A stretch of 64,000 bases of DNA from Akkermansia biwaensis (lineage in GTDB: Bacteria; Verrucomicrobiota; Verrucomicrobiia; Verrucomicrobiales; Akkermansiaceae), in contig NZ_AP025943.1 of NCBI RefSeq assembly GCF_026072915.1, forward strand, positions 2,728,001 through 2,792,000. The letters are read 5' to 3'. The notes beneath the pieces are model-generated. The model searched no databases, was not told the DNA's origin, and saw only the letters and a list, made by a program, of their open reading frames with translations. Both the position numbers and the translations under genes were made by a program. Below, one piece after another: positions 10,034 through 18,401 of this stretch. Every line of letters begins with the position of its first letter. The stretch's first letter is position 1.

Positions 10034-10928
10034 TGGCTTGTTTCTGAAGGGATTGAATTTTCCTATGAGTAAGGAGTTCGACCCTGCCTTCCCGGACGAT
10101 GTTCTGCCTTATTTTGTCAGTTCATGTGGAATTGAAATGATGGAAAAATGCTGAAAATGACTTGGCAGGAATGAAATAAACGATAGGAAACGGGGGGCGG
10201 AAACGGAGCCTGTTTGACTGGCATGACGTTTCTGTCAGTACGCTGTCAGTAGGGAACTCGGGATTTTCCGCGCCTTCCCCTCCTGCCGGGAAAAACAGGA
10301 TAGCGCCGTTAATAAATGGACGGGGTGGGGCGAAGTTCCGCAGTTCCCTAATTCCCCGCATGGGGAACCTGAGGACACTCCCGCCGTGTCCGGGAATTCT
10401 TCCGCCCCTGGCGGCCATGCCGGTCATGCCCATCCCCGTTTTCATTTTCCGGGCAGGCCGTGTCATGCCGGAACAGGGTTTGCTGCATGCACCTGTTCCG
10501 TTTTCCCGGAAAACCGCCTGTTTCCGGCCGTCCAGGCTGCGTGGCAGCTTTACTCATGGTGGGGTGTTCTTGCGCCAGGTTGGCGTATTGTAAAACGTAC
10601 CGCAAGGGAATGGCGGCGGGGCGGGAACAGGGTGGTGAATTTAATCAATGACTTCTGCCGGTTCAGAAATACCGGATGGAACAGGAAGCAGGGCATCGGG
10701 AAGGAAGCGTGCCGGATTGCGTGGAGGGTTATGTAGTAGGTGAAAGGTTTCTTCCGTGGAAAATTTCCGGCGCCCCGTGGGGGGAGACAGAACTTCCGCA
10801 AATTTTCATAGACGTGCGGGATAAATAGGTTATGATGATTCCGTAAATTGCGTACCGGAGGCATGCGGCGTCCTCATACGGTTGCCTGTCCGGTGCGGGA
10901 ACTGATCTTTCATTTATTTTAAAGGGTT
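10034..10928. other. long gene-free stretch between katE and khpB-like gene
   Basis: Nearly 900 bases without a convincing gene on either strand. The short open frames overlap each other on both strands and show no family motifs, start context or coding pattern. CTGTCAGTA occurs twice (10232-10240, 10243-10251). I looked for RNase P, SRP RNA and tmRNA signatures and saw none. It must contain the katE promoter and the promoter of the rightward gene at 10929. Confidence 0.45.
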
Positions 10929-11378
10929 ATGACGGTGCAAGAAATAGCTGAACAAAGTTTGAAGAGCCTGCTGGCTTCACTGGGATTTTCTGCGGAAGTT
11001 GAAATAACGGAGACGGACGGCATCATATGCCTGAACGTTTCCTCCCCGGACTCCAGGTACATCATCGGAAATGACGGGGACAGGCTGGATGACCTGCAAT
11101 ATCTGGTCAACCGCATGATCCAGCGCAAGATTGAAGACGCGCCCCGCGTGAAGGTGGATTGCGACCATTACCGGGAACGCAACGAAGCGCGCCTTCTGGA
11201 GAAGGCCCTTTCCCTGGCCGCCCGCGTGCAGGAGAGCGGCAAGCCCATGAAGATGCAGCCCCTCAACGCCTATCACCGCCGCCTGGTTCACAATGCCCTT
11301 CAATCCGTGGAGGGCGTCACGACGGAGTCTGAGGAAGGGGACGGCCGCTACAAGCGGATCACGATCCGCCGGGTATAG
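10929..11378 (+). CDS. khpB: Jag/KhpB-like KH and R3H domain RNA-binding protein
   Basis: A 149-residue protein. Residues 1-75 contain a KH-type fold with the signature SRYIIGNDGDRLDDLQYLVN, which corresponds to the GxxG-containing RNA-binding loop. Residues 85-149 form an R3H domain (NAYHRRLVHNAL, then VTTESEEGDGRYKRITIRR). This order is that of SpoIIIJ-associated protein Jag, also called KhpB or EloR, which binds RNA and influences cell division and envelope growth. In many genomes it follows yidC; here no yidC precedes it. The N-terminal Jag linker domain is short or absent. The next gene starts 17 bases downstream, so the two may be co-transcribed. Confidence 0.88.
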   Translation: MTVQEIAEQSLKSLLASLGFSAEVEITETDGIICLNVSSPDSRYIIGNDGDRLDDLQYLVNRMIQRKIEDAPRVKVDCDHYRERNEARLLEKALSLAARVQESGKPMKMQPLNAYHRRLVHNALQSVEGVTTESEEGDGRYKRITIRRV

Positions 11379-11395
11379 CATCCCGCTTGAATTCC

Positions 11396-12382
11396 ATGAG
11401 GCGCGGAGCGGTCATTTCCGGCATCTGGCTGGCGGCGGTTCTGTCCGCCGTGGTCCGGGCTGCGCCGGAAACTCCCGCGGCCTCTGATGCTGCCGTTCCG
11501 CCGCCCAGTCCCGTACTGGTGGTTTACGCGTCCGCCAATCCCGGCGCGGAGGAAGCCCGCTGGCTTGCGGCGCTCCAGCCGGAGGGAGAAGGACGCCGCA
11601 TTCTGGACGGCCATGTGAAGGACGTTCAGATAGTGACGATGCCGTCCCGCCCGGCCCTGGAGGACTGGGGCGAGGAAGGGCGGCTGTTCCGGGCTTCCCT
11701 GCACGGGGTGCGCGCGTTGCCGACCGTGATCATGCTCGATTCCAAGGGACGCGTTTTCGACTGGATGGCCGGAGGGGCGGATGAAGCCTCCCTGCCCGGA
11801 AAAGTCGCCTTGCTGAAGGAAAAGGCGTCCCGTGTCCGGCCCCTGACGGTGGTCAATGACATTCCCAAAGGCGGGGACCCGCGGGAGGAAGCGGCCGCTA
11901 TCTGCCGCGCCATGGAGCAGGTGCCTGCGGAAGCGTGGTACCGAGATTATCCCCGGACCATGAAAAGGCTGGAAAAACTGGACTGCACGGAGCCTTCCTT
12001 CCTGGCCGCCCGCGAGGCGGCGGACCGTTTGGCGAAGAACCGGGAGACGGCCTCTCTGCTGCGCGAATCCTTTTTGGCCCGGGATGCTTTTTCCATCCGG
12101 GATTGCCTGGCCGCGTGGCGGAAGAAGGCGGATGATCCCGCGCTGCCCGTGGCTGACCGGCAGTTGCTGCTGCTGGCCATGGTCCACCCCCTCTGGGTTC
12201 GGCTGGAGGAAGTCCTGTACCAGGGAGCGCACAGCGCCGAAAGCGAGGAGGCTTTCAACAGCGCCATTGCCGTGCTGGAGGAAGTGAGGGACATGGACCG
12301 TTCCAGCGTTTGCGGCAGGCGCGCGCACCAGCTCCGGGAAGAGCTGAGGAAGGCCCGGCTGGCCGCGGCGCGGTACGATTGA
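11396..12382 (+). CDS. exported thioredoxin-fold-like protein of unknown function
   Basis: A 328-residue protein with an N-terminal signal peptide (hydrophobic GAVISGIWLAAVLSAVV, likely cleavage after VRA). Residues 30-135 resemble a thioredoxin-like fold: a first strand VLVVYAS and a late segment GVRALPTVIMLDSKGRVFDW with the cis-proline-type ALPT motif. No CxxC active site is seen, so disulfide exchange is unlikely. The C-terminal half is helical and has no recognised domain. The ATG at 11396 is chosen over an in-frame TTG at 11387. It follows the KH/R3H gene closely and may be in its operon. Confidence 0.7.
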   Translation: MRRGAVISGIWLAAVLSAVVRAAPETPAASDAAVPPPSPVLVVYASANPGAEEARWLAALQPEGEGRRILDGHVKDVQIVTMPSRPALEDWGEEGRLFRASLHGVRALPTVIMLDSKGRVFDWMAGGADEASLPGKVALLKEKASRVRPLTVVNDIPKGGDPREEAAAICRAMEQVPAEAWYRDYPRTMKRLEKLDCTEPSFLAAREAADRLAKNRETASLLRESFLARDAFSIRDCLAAWRKKADDPALPVADRQLLLLAMVHPLWVRLEEVLYQGAHSAESEEAFNSAIAVLEEVRDMDRSSVCGRRAHQLREELRKARLAAARYD

Positions 12383-12505
12383 AGGGCCGGATAATTTGTC
12401 TTCCGCAACCCGGACAGGAAGCCCCCCGCGGCGCGGGCCGGAACCGGGGGATGCCCTTTTCCTGCACAATTCTCCGGGCTACAGGAAGGGGCCCGGCAAA
12501 TTGGC

Positions 12506-12534
12506 TTGATTTTGCACATGGAACGGGCTAGTCT
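12506..12534 (+). promoter_or_regulatory. putA promoter (-35 TTGATT, -10 TAGTCT)
   Basis: TTGATT at 12506-12511 and TAGTCT at 12529-12534 are separated by 17 bases. The predicted transcription start is near 12541, only about four bases before the putA ATG at 12545, which implies a nearly leaderless mRNA. Confidence 0.55.
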
Positions 12535-12544
12535 GCGGACCGTT

Positions 12545-15500
12545 ATGACAGATTCCTCCATTCCGGACTTGATGGCGGCGGCGCGCCGTGACAAATGGAC
12601 CGACCAGCAGCTGGCAACCAAGGCGGTTGAATTGGCTGAATCCATTCTCAGACAGGCCAATGCCGGGATGCGCAGACATGAAAGGAAGCAGGCGGAGCAA
12701 TTGGAACGGATGATGGACGATCCCGCGGGCAAGGCGTTCACCCTGGCCCTGGCGGACCGCGTATTCCGCCCCGCTTCCCCCGCCCGCGGCGCGGAGCTGT
12801 TCCGCTACCTGCTGGGCGGCTACGGCGTGCCCAAATACCTGTCCGGCATGGACCGCCTGGCCATGAAGGTGGGGGACAGGCTGTCCGTTCAGTTTCCGGG
12901 CGTGGTGATGCCCATGATTACCAGCCAGTTGAGGAAGGAGAGCTCCAACGTGATTCTTCCGGCGGAGGACAGGAAGCTGCGTCCCCATCTGCGCCGCAGG
13001 CGCAAGGCCGGCATCCGGATGAACATCAACCAGCTTGGCGAAGCCATCTTGGGCGAATCGGAAGCCCACCATCGCCTCCAGCAGGTGGTGGACCGCCTGG
13101 GGGACAAGGACTGCGACTATATTTCCGTCAAGATTTCCGCCATTTTCAGCCAGATTCATCTGGTGGCCTTTGAAGAAACGGTCAAGCTGATCCAGGAGCG
13201 GCTGCGCATACTTTACCGCGCGGCCATCACGAATGCGGTCACGCTGCCGGACGGCTCCAAAAAGCCCAAATTCGTGAATCTGGACATGGAGGAATACCGG
13301 GACCTCCACCTGACGGCGGAGGCGTTCAAGCGCACGCTGATGGAGGAGGAGTTCATGCATCTGGAAGCCGGAATCGTCCTCCAGGCCTATCTGCCGGATT
13401 CCTGGGAGGAACAGATGAAGCTGTGCGCCTGGGCGAAGGAGCGCGTGGAGCAGGGGGGCGCCCGCATCAAGATACGCCTGGTGAAAGGGGCCAACCTGGC
13501 CATGGAAAAGGTGGAGGCCTCCATGCACGACTGGGCGCAGGCCCCGTACGGAACGAAAGCCCAGGTGGACGCCAACTACAAGCGCATGCTGCATTACGGC
13601 TGCATGCCGGAGAACGCCAGGTACGTCCAGTTCGGCGTGGCCTCCCACAACCTGTTTGACCTGTGCTACGCCATGCTCCTGCGGGAGCGCGAGGGCGTGA
13701 AGGACTACGTGGAGTTTGAAATGCTGGAAGGAATGGCCAACCACCAGGCCCGCGTGATCAGGGAATCCGCGGACGGGCTGCTGCTGTACGCCCCCGTGGT
13801 GCTGAAGGAGGACTTCCACAGCGCCATTGCCTATCTGGTGCGCCGGCTGGACGAGAACACCTGCGAGGAGAATTTCCTGCACGACCTCTTCGGCATGGCT
13901 CCTGGCTCCCGTACCTGGGACATCCAGAAAAGGCGGTTCCTGAAAGCCTGCCAGGAGAAGGACAGCGTCAAGTACGGTCCCAACCGCACGCAGAACCGCG
14001 CCACGGATCCCGTGGAGCCCACCCATTACCGGGACGCCTTTGCCAACGAGCGCGACACGGACTGGTCCCTGCGGCAGAATTCCGAATGGATCAACGGCCT
14101 GATTGCCGCGGAAAAGGAGAAATCCGGGGAGGAAATTCCCCTGGTCATCAACGGTGAGCAGATCACGACCAACCTGTGGGGCGTGGGCCGCGACCCGTCC
14201 CGGCACAACGAGGTCTCCTACAAGTTCGCCTACGCGGACTTCGACCGGGTTGAACATGCCCTGGACACGGCCGACAAGGCGCGGACTTCCTGGGCGGCCA
14301 GAAGCGTCGGTGAGCGTGCGGAAATCCTGCACAACGCCGCGCGGGAACTCTCCGCCATCCGCGGGGAGGCTATTGCCGCCATGGTCAGGGATGCGGGCAA
14401 GGCGCCCACGGAAGCGGATGTGGAAGTGAGTGAAGCCATTGACTTCTGCCGTTATTATGCGGAAGGCCTGGACCGGGACGGCATGAATGACGGGGTGGAA
14501 ATGACCCCGCTGGGTACCGTTTGCGTGATGTCCCCGTGGAACTTCCCCTTTGCCATTCCCACCGGAGGCGTGGCCGCCGCGCTGATGGCCGGGAACACGG
14601 TGGTCTTCAAGCCGTCCGAGCTGGCCGTCTATACGGCCTGGCAGATTGTCCAGGCATTCTGGCGCGCGGGAGTGCCCAAGGAGGTGCTCCAGTTCGTGCC
14701 CATGCCGCGCAATGAAATCTCCCACAAATTCCTGACGGACCCGCGCCTGCACGGCGTGATCATGACAGGTTCCTACCGCACCGGAAAAATGCTGCGGGAA
14801 CTGCGTCCGGACCTGGCCGTGCTGGCGGAAACCAGTGGGAAGGACGCCATGGTCATCACCGCCACGGCGGACCCGGACCAGGCCGTGAAAGACCTGGTAA
14901 AAAGCGCCTTCGGCCATTCAGGGCAGAAATGTTCCGCCGCCAGCCTGGCTATCGTGGAGGCTTCCGTTTACGACAACCCTGCCTTCCTGCGCCAGTTGAA
15001 GGACGCCGCCGCCAGCCTGAAAGTAGGCGGCTCCTGGGAGGTCAATTCCGTGGTCACGCCGCTTATCAAGGAACCGGAAGGCAATCTGCTGCGGGCGCTC
15101 ACGCAGCTGGAACCCGGAGAAGAATGGCTGCTGAAGCCGGAGCAGTCGGAAGACAACCCGTGCCTGTGGTCGCCCGGCATCCGCCTGGGCGTGAAGCCGG
15201 GAAGCTGGTTCCACCAGACGGAATGCTTCGGCCCGGTGCTGGGCATCATCCGCGCGGAGAATCTGGAAGAAGCCATCGACATTCAGAACGACTCCGAATT
15301 CGGCCTGACCGGCGGCCTGCAATCCCTGGATGAACGGGAAATAGCCCTGTGGAAGAGCAAGGTGCAGGTGGGCAACGCCTACATCAACCGCGTCATTACC
15401 GGGGCCATTGTTCGCCGCCAGCCCTTCGGCGGCTGGAAGCACTCCTCCATGGGCCCCGGTTCCAAGGCGGGGGGACCCAACTACCTGACCCTGCTCGGGC

Positions 15501-16126
15501 GGTGGTCGGAAAAGGAACTTCCCCAGAAACTGCGGACTCCCGGCGAACGCATCGCCGGGCTGGTGGAAAAACTGTGTTCCGAACTGCCGGACTGCGCCAA
15601 GCGCATCCGCTCCGCCGCTGGTTCCCAGGCCAAGTGGTGGATGGAGGAATTCGGCGTGGAGCATGACCCCTCCCGCATTTACGGGGAAAATAACACGTTC
15701 CGCTATGTTCCCGTGAAGGGAATCCTGGTCCGGACGGAAGGCATGGCGGACGACGATGTAGCCATCCTGCTGCTGGGCGCCAAGCTTTGCGGCGTGGAAC
15801 TGCACCTCAGCGTGGAGGAAGGGCGCCCGTGGATTCAGAAAATGAACGGTTATTACGCCTCCCTGGCCGTGGAAACGGAGCCGTCGCTCATTGACCGCCT
15901 GCCGGAAATAGCCGGCGGAGTACAATTCCTGCGCGCGAAGGGCATTTCAAACGCCCTGTTTGACGCAGCCCGCGCCCGGGAACTGGAAGTGCTGGACCGT
16001 CCCGTACTGGCCAACGGCCGTTTGGAACTGCTCGGATTCTTCCGGGAACAGGCCGTTTCCGAGACGGTGCACCGTTACGGCAACATCATTCCGCCGCCGG
16101 ACAGCTTCAAAGGGGCCACGGCTTAA
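12545..16126 (+). CDS. putA: bifunctional proline dehydrogenase / glutamate semialdehyde dehydrogenase
   Basis: A 1193-residue enzyme that oxidises proline to glutamate in two steps. The N-terminal half is the FAD-dependent proline dehydrogenase barrel (motifs RIKIRLVKGA and GMANHQARVIRE). From about residue 520 it is an aldehyde dehydrogenase: the nucleotide-binding segment SPWNFPFAIPTGG, the general-base Glu in VLAETSGKDAM and the catalytic Cys in SGQKCSAAS. About 200 further C-terminal residues correspond to the non-catalytic tail of long PutA proteins. The N-terminal ribbon-helix-helix DNA-binding domain of E. coli PutA is absent, so it is not expected to regulate its own gene. ATG 12545 is preferred because an upstream in-frame ATG (12518) falls inside the predicted promoter. 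Confidence 0.96.
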   Translation: MTDSSIPDLMAAARRDKWTDQQLATKAVELAESILRQANAGMRRHERKQAEQLERMMDDPAGKAFTLALADRVFRPASPARGAELFRYLLGGYGVPKYLSGMDRLAMKVGDRLSVQFPGVVMPMITSQLRKESSNVILPAEDRKLRPHLRRRRKAGIRMNINQLGEAILGESEAHHRLQQVVDRLGDKDCDYISVKISAIFSQIHLVAFEETVKLIQERLRILYRAAITNAVTLPDGSKKPKFVNLDMEEYRDLHLTAEAFKRTLMEEEFMHLEAGIVLQAYLPDSWEEQMKLCAWAKERVEQGGARIKIRLVKGANLAMEKVEASMHDWAQAPYGTKAQVDANYKRMLHYGCMPENARYVQFGVASHNLFDLCYAMLLREREGVKDYVEFEMLEGMANHQARVIRESADGLLLYAPVVLKEDFHSAIAYLVRRLDENTCEENFLHDLFGMAPGSRTWDIQKRRFLKACQEKDSVKYGPNRTQNRATDPVEPTHYRDAFANERDTDWSLRQNSEWINGLIAAEKEKSGEEIPLVINGEQITTNLWGVGRDPSRHNEVSYKFAYADFDRVEHALDTADKARTSWAARSVGERAEILHNAARELSAIRGEAIAAMVRDAGKAPTEADVEVSEAIDFCRYYAEGLDRDGMNDGVEMTPLGTVCVMSPWNFPFAIPTGGVAAALMAGNTVVFKPSELAVYTAWQIVQAFWRAGVPKEVLQFVPMPRNEISHKFLTDPRLHGVIMTGSYRTGKMLRELRPDLAVLAETSGKDAMVITATADPDQAVKDLVKSAFGHSGQKCSAASLAIVEASVYDNPAFLRQLKDAAASLKVGGSWEVNSVVTPLIKEPEGNLLRALTQLEPGEEWLLKPEQSEDNPCLWSPGIRLGVKPGSWFHQTECFGPVLGIIRAENLEEAIDIQNDSEFGLTGGLQSLDEREIALWKSKVQVGNAYINRVITGAIVRRQPFGGWKHSSMGPGSKAGGPNYLTLLGRWSEKELPQKLRTPGERIAGLVEKLCSELPDCAKRIRSAAGSQAKWWMEEFGVEHDPSRIYGENNTFRYVPVKGILVRTEGMADDDVAILLLGAKLCGVELHLSVEEGRPWIQKMNGYYASLAVETEPSLIDRLPEIAGGVQFLRAKGISNALFDAARARELEVLDRPVLANGRLELLGFFREQAVSETVHRYGNIIPPPDSFKGATA

Positions 16127-16199
16127 AAAATACCGGGCCTTTCCGCCGCTCCGGAAGATATTTTTCCGGGGCCGGCATATCCGCAGCATACCGTCTTGA

Positions 16200-16235
16200 A
16201 AATGAGGCAGGGAGCTGATGCTCCCCGCCTCATTT
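16200..16235. terminator. shared hairpin between putA and the convergent DUF1287 gene
   Basis: AAATGAGGCAGGGAGC and GCTCCCCGCCTCATTT pair over 16 positions with one mismatch around loop TGAT. T residues at the stem ends on both strands suggest bidirectional termination between two convergent genes. Confidence 0.75.
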
Positions 16236-16268
16236 CCTAAGAGGTCCTTCTGGATGCCGTTCCGCGTG

Positions 16269-16850
16269 TCAGCGTTTCAGCGCCGGGCGGTAATGTCCGG
16301 TAATGGTGAAGGAAAACAGGCAGTCTTCCTCCTGCGTGCCGCTGCCGATGTTGTGGATGATCAGCGGCGTGCCTTGCTCCGTCTTTTTGTCGGAAACGAT
16401 GCCGATGTGGGGTAGGCCCCCTGCGTCCAGATTCCACGTGACGAGGTCGCCGGGCAGGTAATCCGCCGCCGTCTTCGTGACGGGCACGGACCATCCCTTG
16501 CGGGTAAAGAAGGTGCGCAGGTTGGGCACCCGGCGGTGGTCGATGCTGCGGTCCGTGCCCTTCAGGCCCCACAGGTTCGGGTACCTGGAAAAATTGGCCC
16601 TCATGTCCTCGTGCACCGCTTTCTGGAGGTCCAGGCCGAATGCCCGCAGGGCGCGGATGACCACGTCCGTGCATACGCCCGTGTCCTTGGGAACATCCCC
16701 GTTGGGGTAGGGGATGACCTGGTAGGAACCGTCGTAGGAGGTGGTCACTCCTATCTGTTCGCGCGCCTTGGCGGCCAGCGCGGCGTTGTCCGCCATCAGG
16801 AACGCGGAACAGGAGAGGAACAGGAAAGAGAGAGCGGCGGCAAATTTCAT
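16269..16850 (-). CDS. DUF1287 family exported protein
   Basis: A 193-residue protein with a signal peptide (hydrophobic residues 4-18, cleavage probably after FLMA). The body carries the DUF1287 hallmark segments QIGVTTSYDGSYQVIPYPNGD, DTGVCTDVVIRALRAFGLDLQ, YLPGDLVTWNL and LPHIGIVSDK. The arrangement Cys54-less-conserved core, then GDLVTW and HIGIV, is that of a small NlpC/CHAP-like fold, so a cell-wall role is possible but unproven. The family is usually 190-220 residues, matching this length. The gene ends at the shared hairpin with putA and starts 38 bases downstream of purD, so it may be co-transcribed with purD. Confidence 0.88.
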   Translation of the reverse strand: MKFAAALSFLFLSCSAFLMADNAALAAKAREQIGVTTSYDGSYQVIPYPNGDVPKDTGVCTDVVIRALRAFGLDLQKAVHEDMRANFSRYPNLWGLKGTDRSIDHRRVPNLRTFFTRKGWSVPVTKTAADYLPGDLVTWNLDAGGLPHIGIVSDKKTEQGTPLIIHNIGSGTQEEDCLFSFTITGHYRPALKR

Positions 16851-16888
16851 AGGTCGTTGTTGAGAGAGTTGCAGAAGTGTGCGGAAGG

Positions 16889-18145
16889 TCAGACAAAGCT
16901 GGCAAAGCCGATGTCCGGCCTGCGCTGCAAGCCGTCGAAGCTCACCTTCTTCGTTTCGTTATGGGCGCGCTGGCGCGCCTCGGAAAGGGTTTCTCCCTGC
17001 GCCACCACGGCCAGCACGCGGCCGCCGTTGGTTTCATAGCAGTTCCTGTCTCCGTTCCACCGGGTGCCGGCATGATAGACGGAGGCGTTCGTTACGTCGT
17101 CCAGGCCGCTGATGGCATCTCCGGAATGGGATGATTCCGGATATCCTTTGGAAGCCAGAACGCAGCAAACGCTCCAGCCGTTCTTGAAGGAGATTTCTTC
17201 CGGCGTGAACTCCCCCCTGGCGCCATGCAGGCAGAAGGAGGCCAGATCGCCGGAAAGCAGGGGCATCACGGCCTGGCATTCCGGATCGCCGAAGCGGCAG
17301 TTGTACTCAATGACCTTGGGGCCATTTGGGGTCAGCATCAGGCCGAAGTACAGGAAGCCGCGGTAGGGAAGGCCGTCTTTCTTCAGTCCGGCTACGGTCG
17401 GGGCCACGATTTCCTTCTCAATGCGTTCCAGCATTTCAGGCTCTACCAGCCGGCGGGACGCCACGGCGCCCATGCCGCCCGTGTTGGGGCCGGCGTCGCC
17501 CTCCTTGAGGCGCTTGTAGTCCCGCGCCGGGCACAGGATCAGGTAATGGTCGTCCACCAGGGCGCCAAAGATAGAAACCTCCGGTCCGGTTAAAAACTCT
17601 TCCACCAGCAGGCGGCCTTCTCCAAAGCGCCTGTCCGTGAACACCTCTTTCAGGAAGGCATCCGCCTCCTCCCGGCACATGCACACGGCCACGCCCTTGC
17701 CTGCGGCCAGTCCGTCAAACTTCAGGACGGTGGGATAAACTCCGCCGATGAATTCCTGCGCCTCTTCCAGCGTGGCGGCCACGCGGGCCTGCCCGGTGGG
17801 AATCCGGTGGCGCAGCAGGAACTCCTTGGCGAATTCCTTGCTGGCTTCCAGCTGGGCGCTTTCCTTGACCGGCCCCCAGCATGGAATCCCGACCCTGGCG
17901 CAGGCGTTGGCCAGCCCTTCGTCCTTCACCAGGTAGCTTTCTTCCCCGGCTACGCACAGGTCCACCTTATTGGAAACCATCCAGTCGATCAGCGTAGGCA
18001 GATCCCTGGCGGGAATGGGCTCGGCCAGGCGGTTGATGGCGTCGCTGCCCGGGAAGCAATACATTTCCGGAGCGGACGGAGATTCCTTCAGTGCCTTGAC
18101 CAGCGCGTGTTCACGCCCACCTTTTCCAATGACGGCAATTTTCAT
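16889..18145 (-). CDS. purD: phosphoribosylamine-glycine ligase (GARS)
   Basis: A 418-residue ATP-grasp enzyme that joins phosphoribosylamine and glycine in step two of purine synthesis. The N-terminus MKIAVIGKGGREHALVKAL is the canonical PurD start, so the in-frame upstream extension is excluded. The ATP-grasp core is seen in LKFDGLAAGKGVAVC and LVEEFLTGPEVSIF, followed by the GARS signature with RDYKRLKEGDAGPNTGGMGAV and the metal-binding end GPKVIEYNCRFGDPECQ. The C-terminal domain is complete. The gene is divergent from the DUF2207 gene. A weak promoter (TTGGCA, 17 bases, CATACT) lies just upstream. Confidence 0.97.
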   Translation of the reverse strand: MKIAVIGKGGREHALVKALKESPSAPEMYCFPGSDAINRLAEPIPARDLPTLIDWMVSNKVDLCVAGEESYLVKDEGLANACARVGIPCWGPVKESAQLEASKEFAKEFLLRHRIPTGQARVAATLEEAQEFIGGVYPTVLKFDGLAAGKGVAVCMCREEADAFLKEVFTDRRFGEGRLLVEEFLTGPEVSIFGALVDDHYLILCPARDYKRLKEGDAGPNTGGMGAVASRRLVEPEMLERIEKEIVAPTVAGLKKDGLPYRGFLYFGLMLTPNGPKVIEYNCRFGDPECQAVMPLLSGDLASFCLHGARGEFTPEEISFKNGWSVCCVLASKGYPESSHSGDAISGLDDVTNASVYHAGTRWNGDRNCYETNGGRVLAVVAQGETLSEARQRAHNETKKVSFDGLQRRPDIGFASFV

Positions 18146-18401
18146 ACGCACATGAGTATGCAGGCGCGGAGCGAATTTGCCAAGCTGAAATGAATGGAGA
18201 AACGGGCCGTTTGAGAGTATGTCCGCCAGGGGGCGCGGCTCTCCCGTTTGTGCGGTAATTTCATGAAAACAGCACGGGAAAAATCCCCGCCGTGTTTTTT
18301 TCGTGGTATTCCATGCATTTCCAATCTTGCCGGGCGGGACTCCTTCTGTTTTAATGACAGCGGTTTTTCCTCGCCGTCTGAGGGAGGCCGGAAAAAGGGA
18401 A

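Noticed and set aside
10034-10928. A structured housekeeping RNA in the long gap
   Set aside because: No conserved core of RNase P, SRP RNA, tmRNA or 6S RNA was recognised by eye.
12479-15925. Long minus-strand frames opposite putA
   Set aside because: They mirror the GC-rich codon pattern of putA and contain no recognisable domain.
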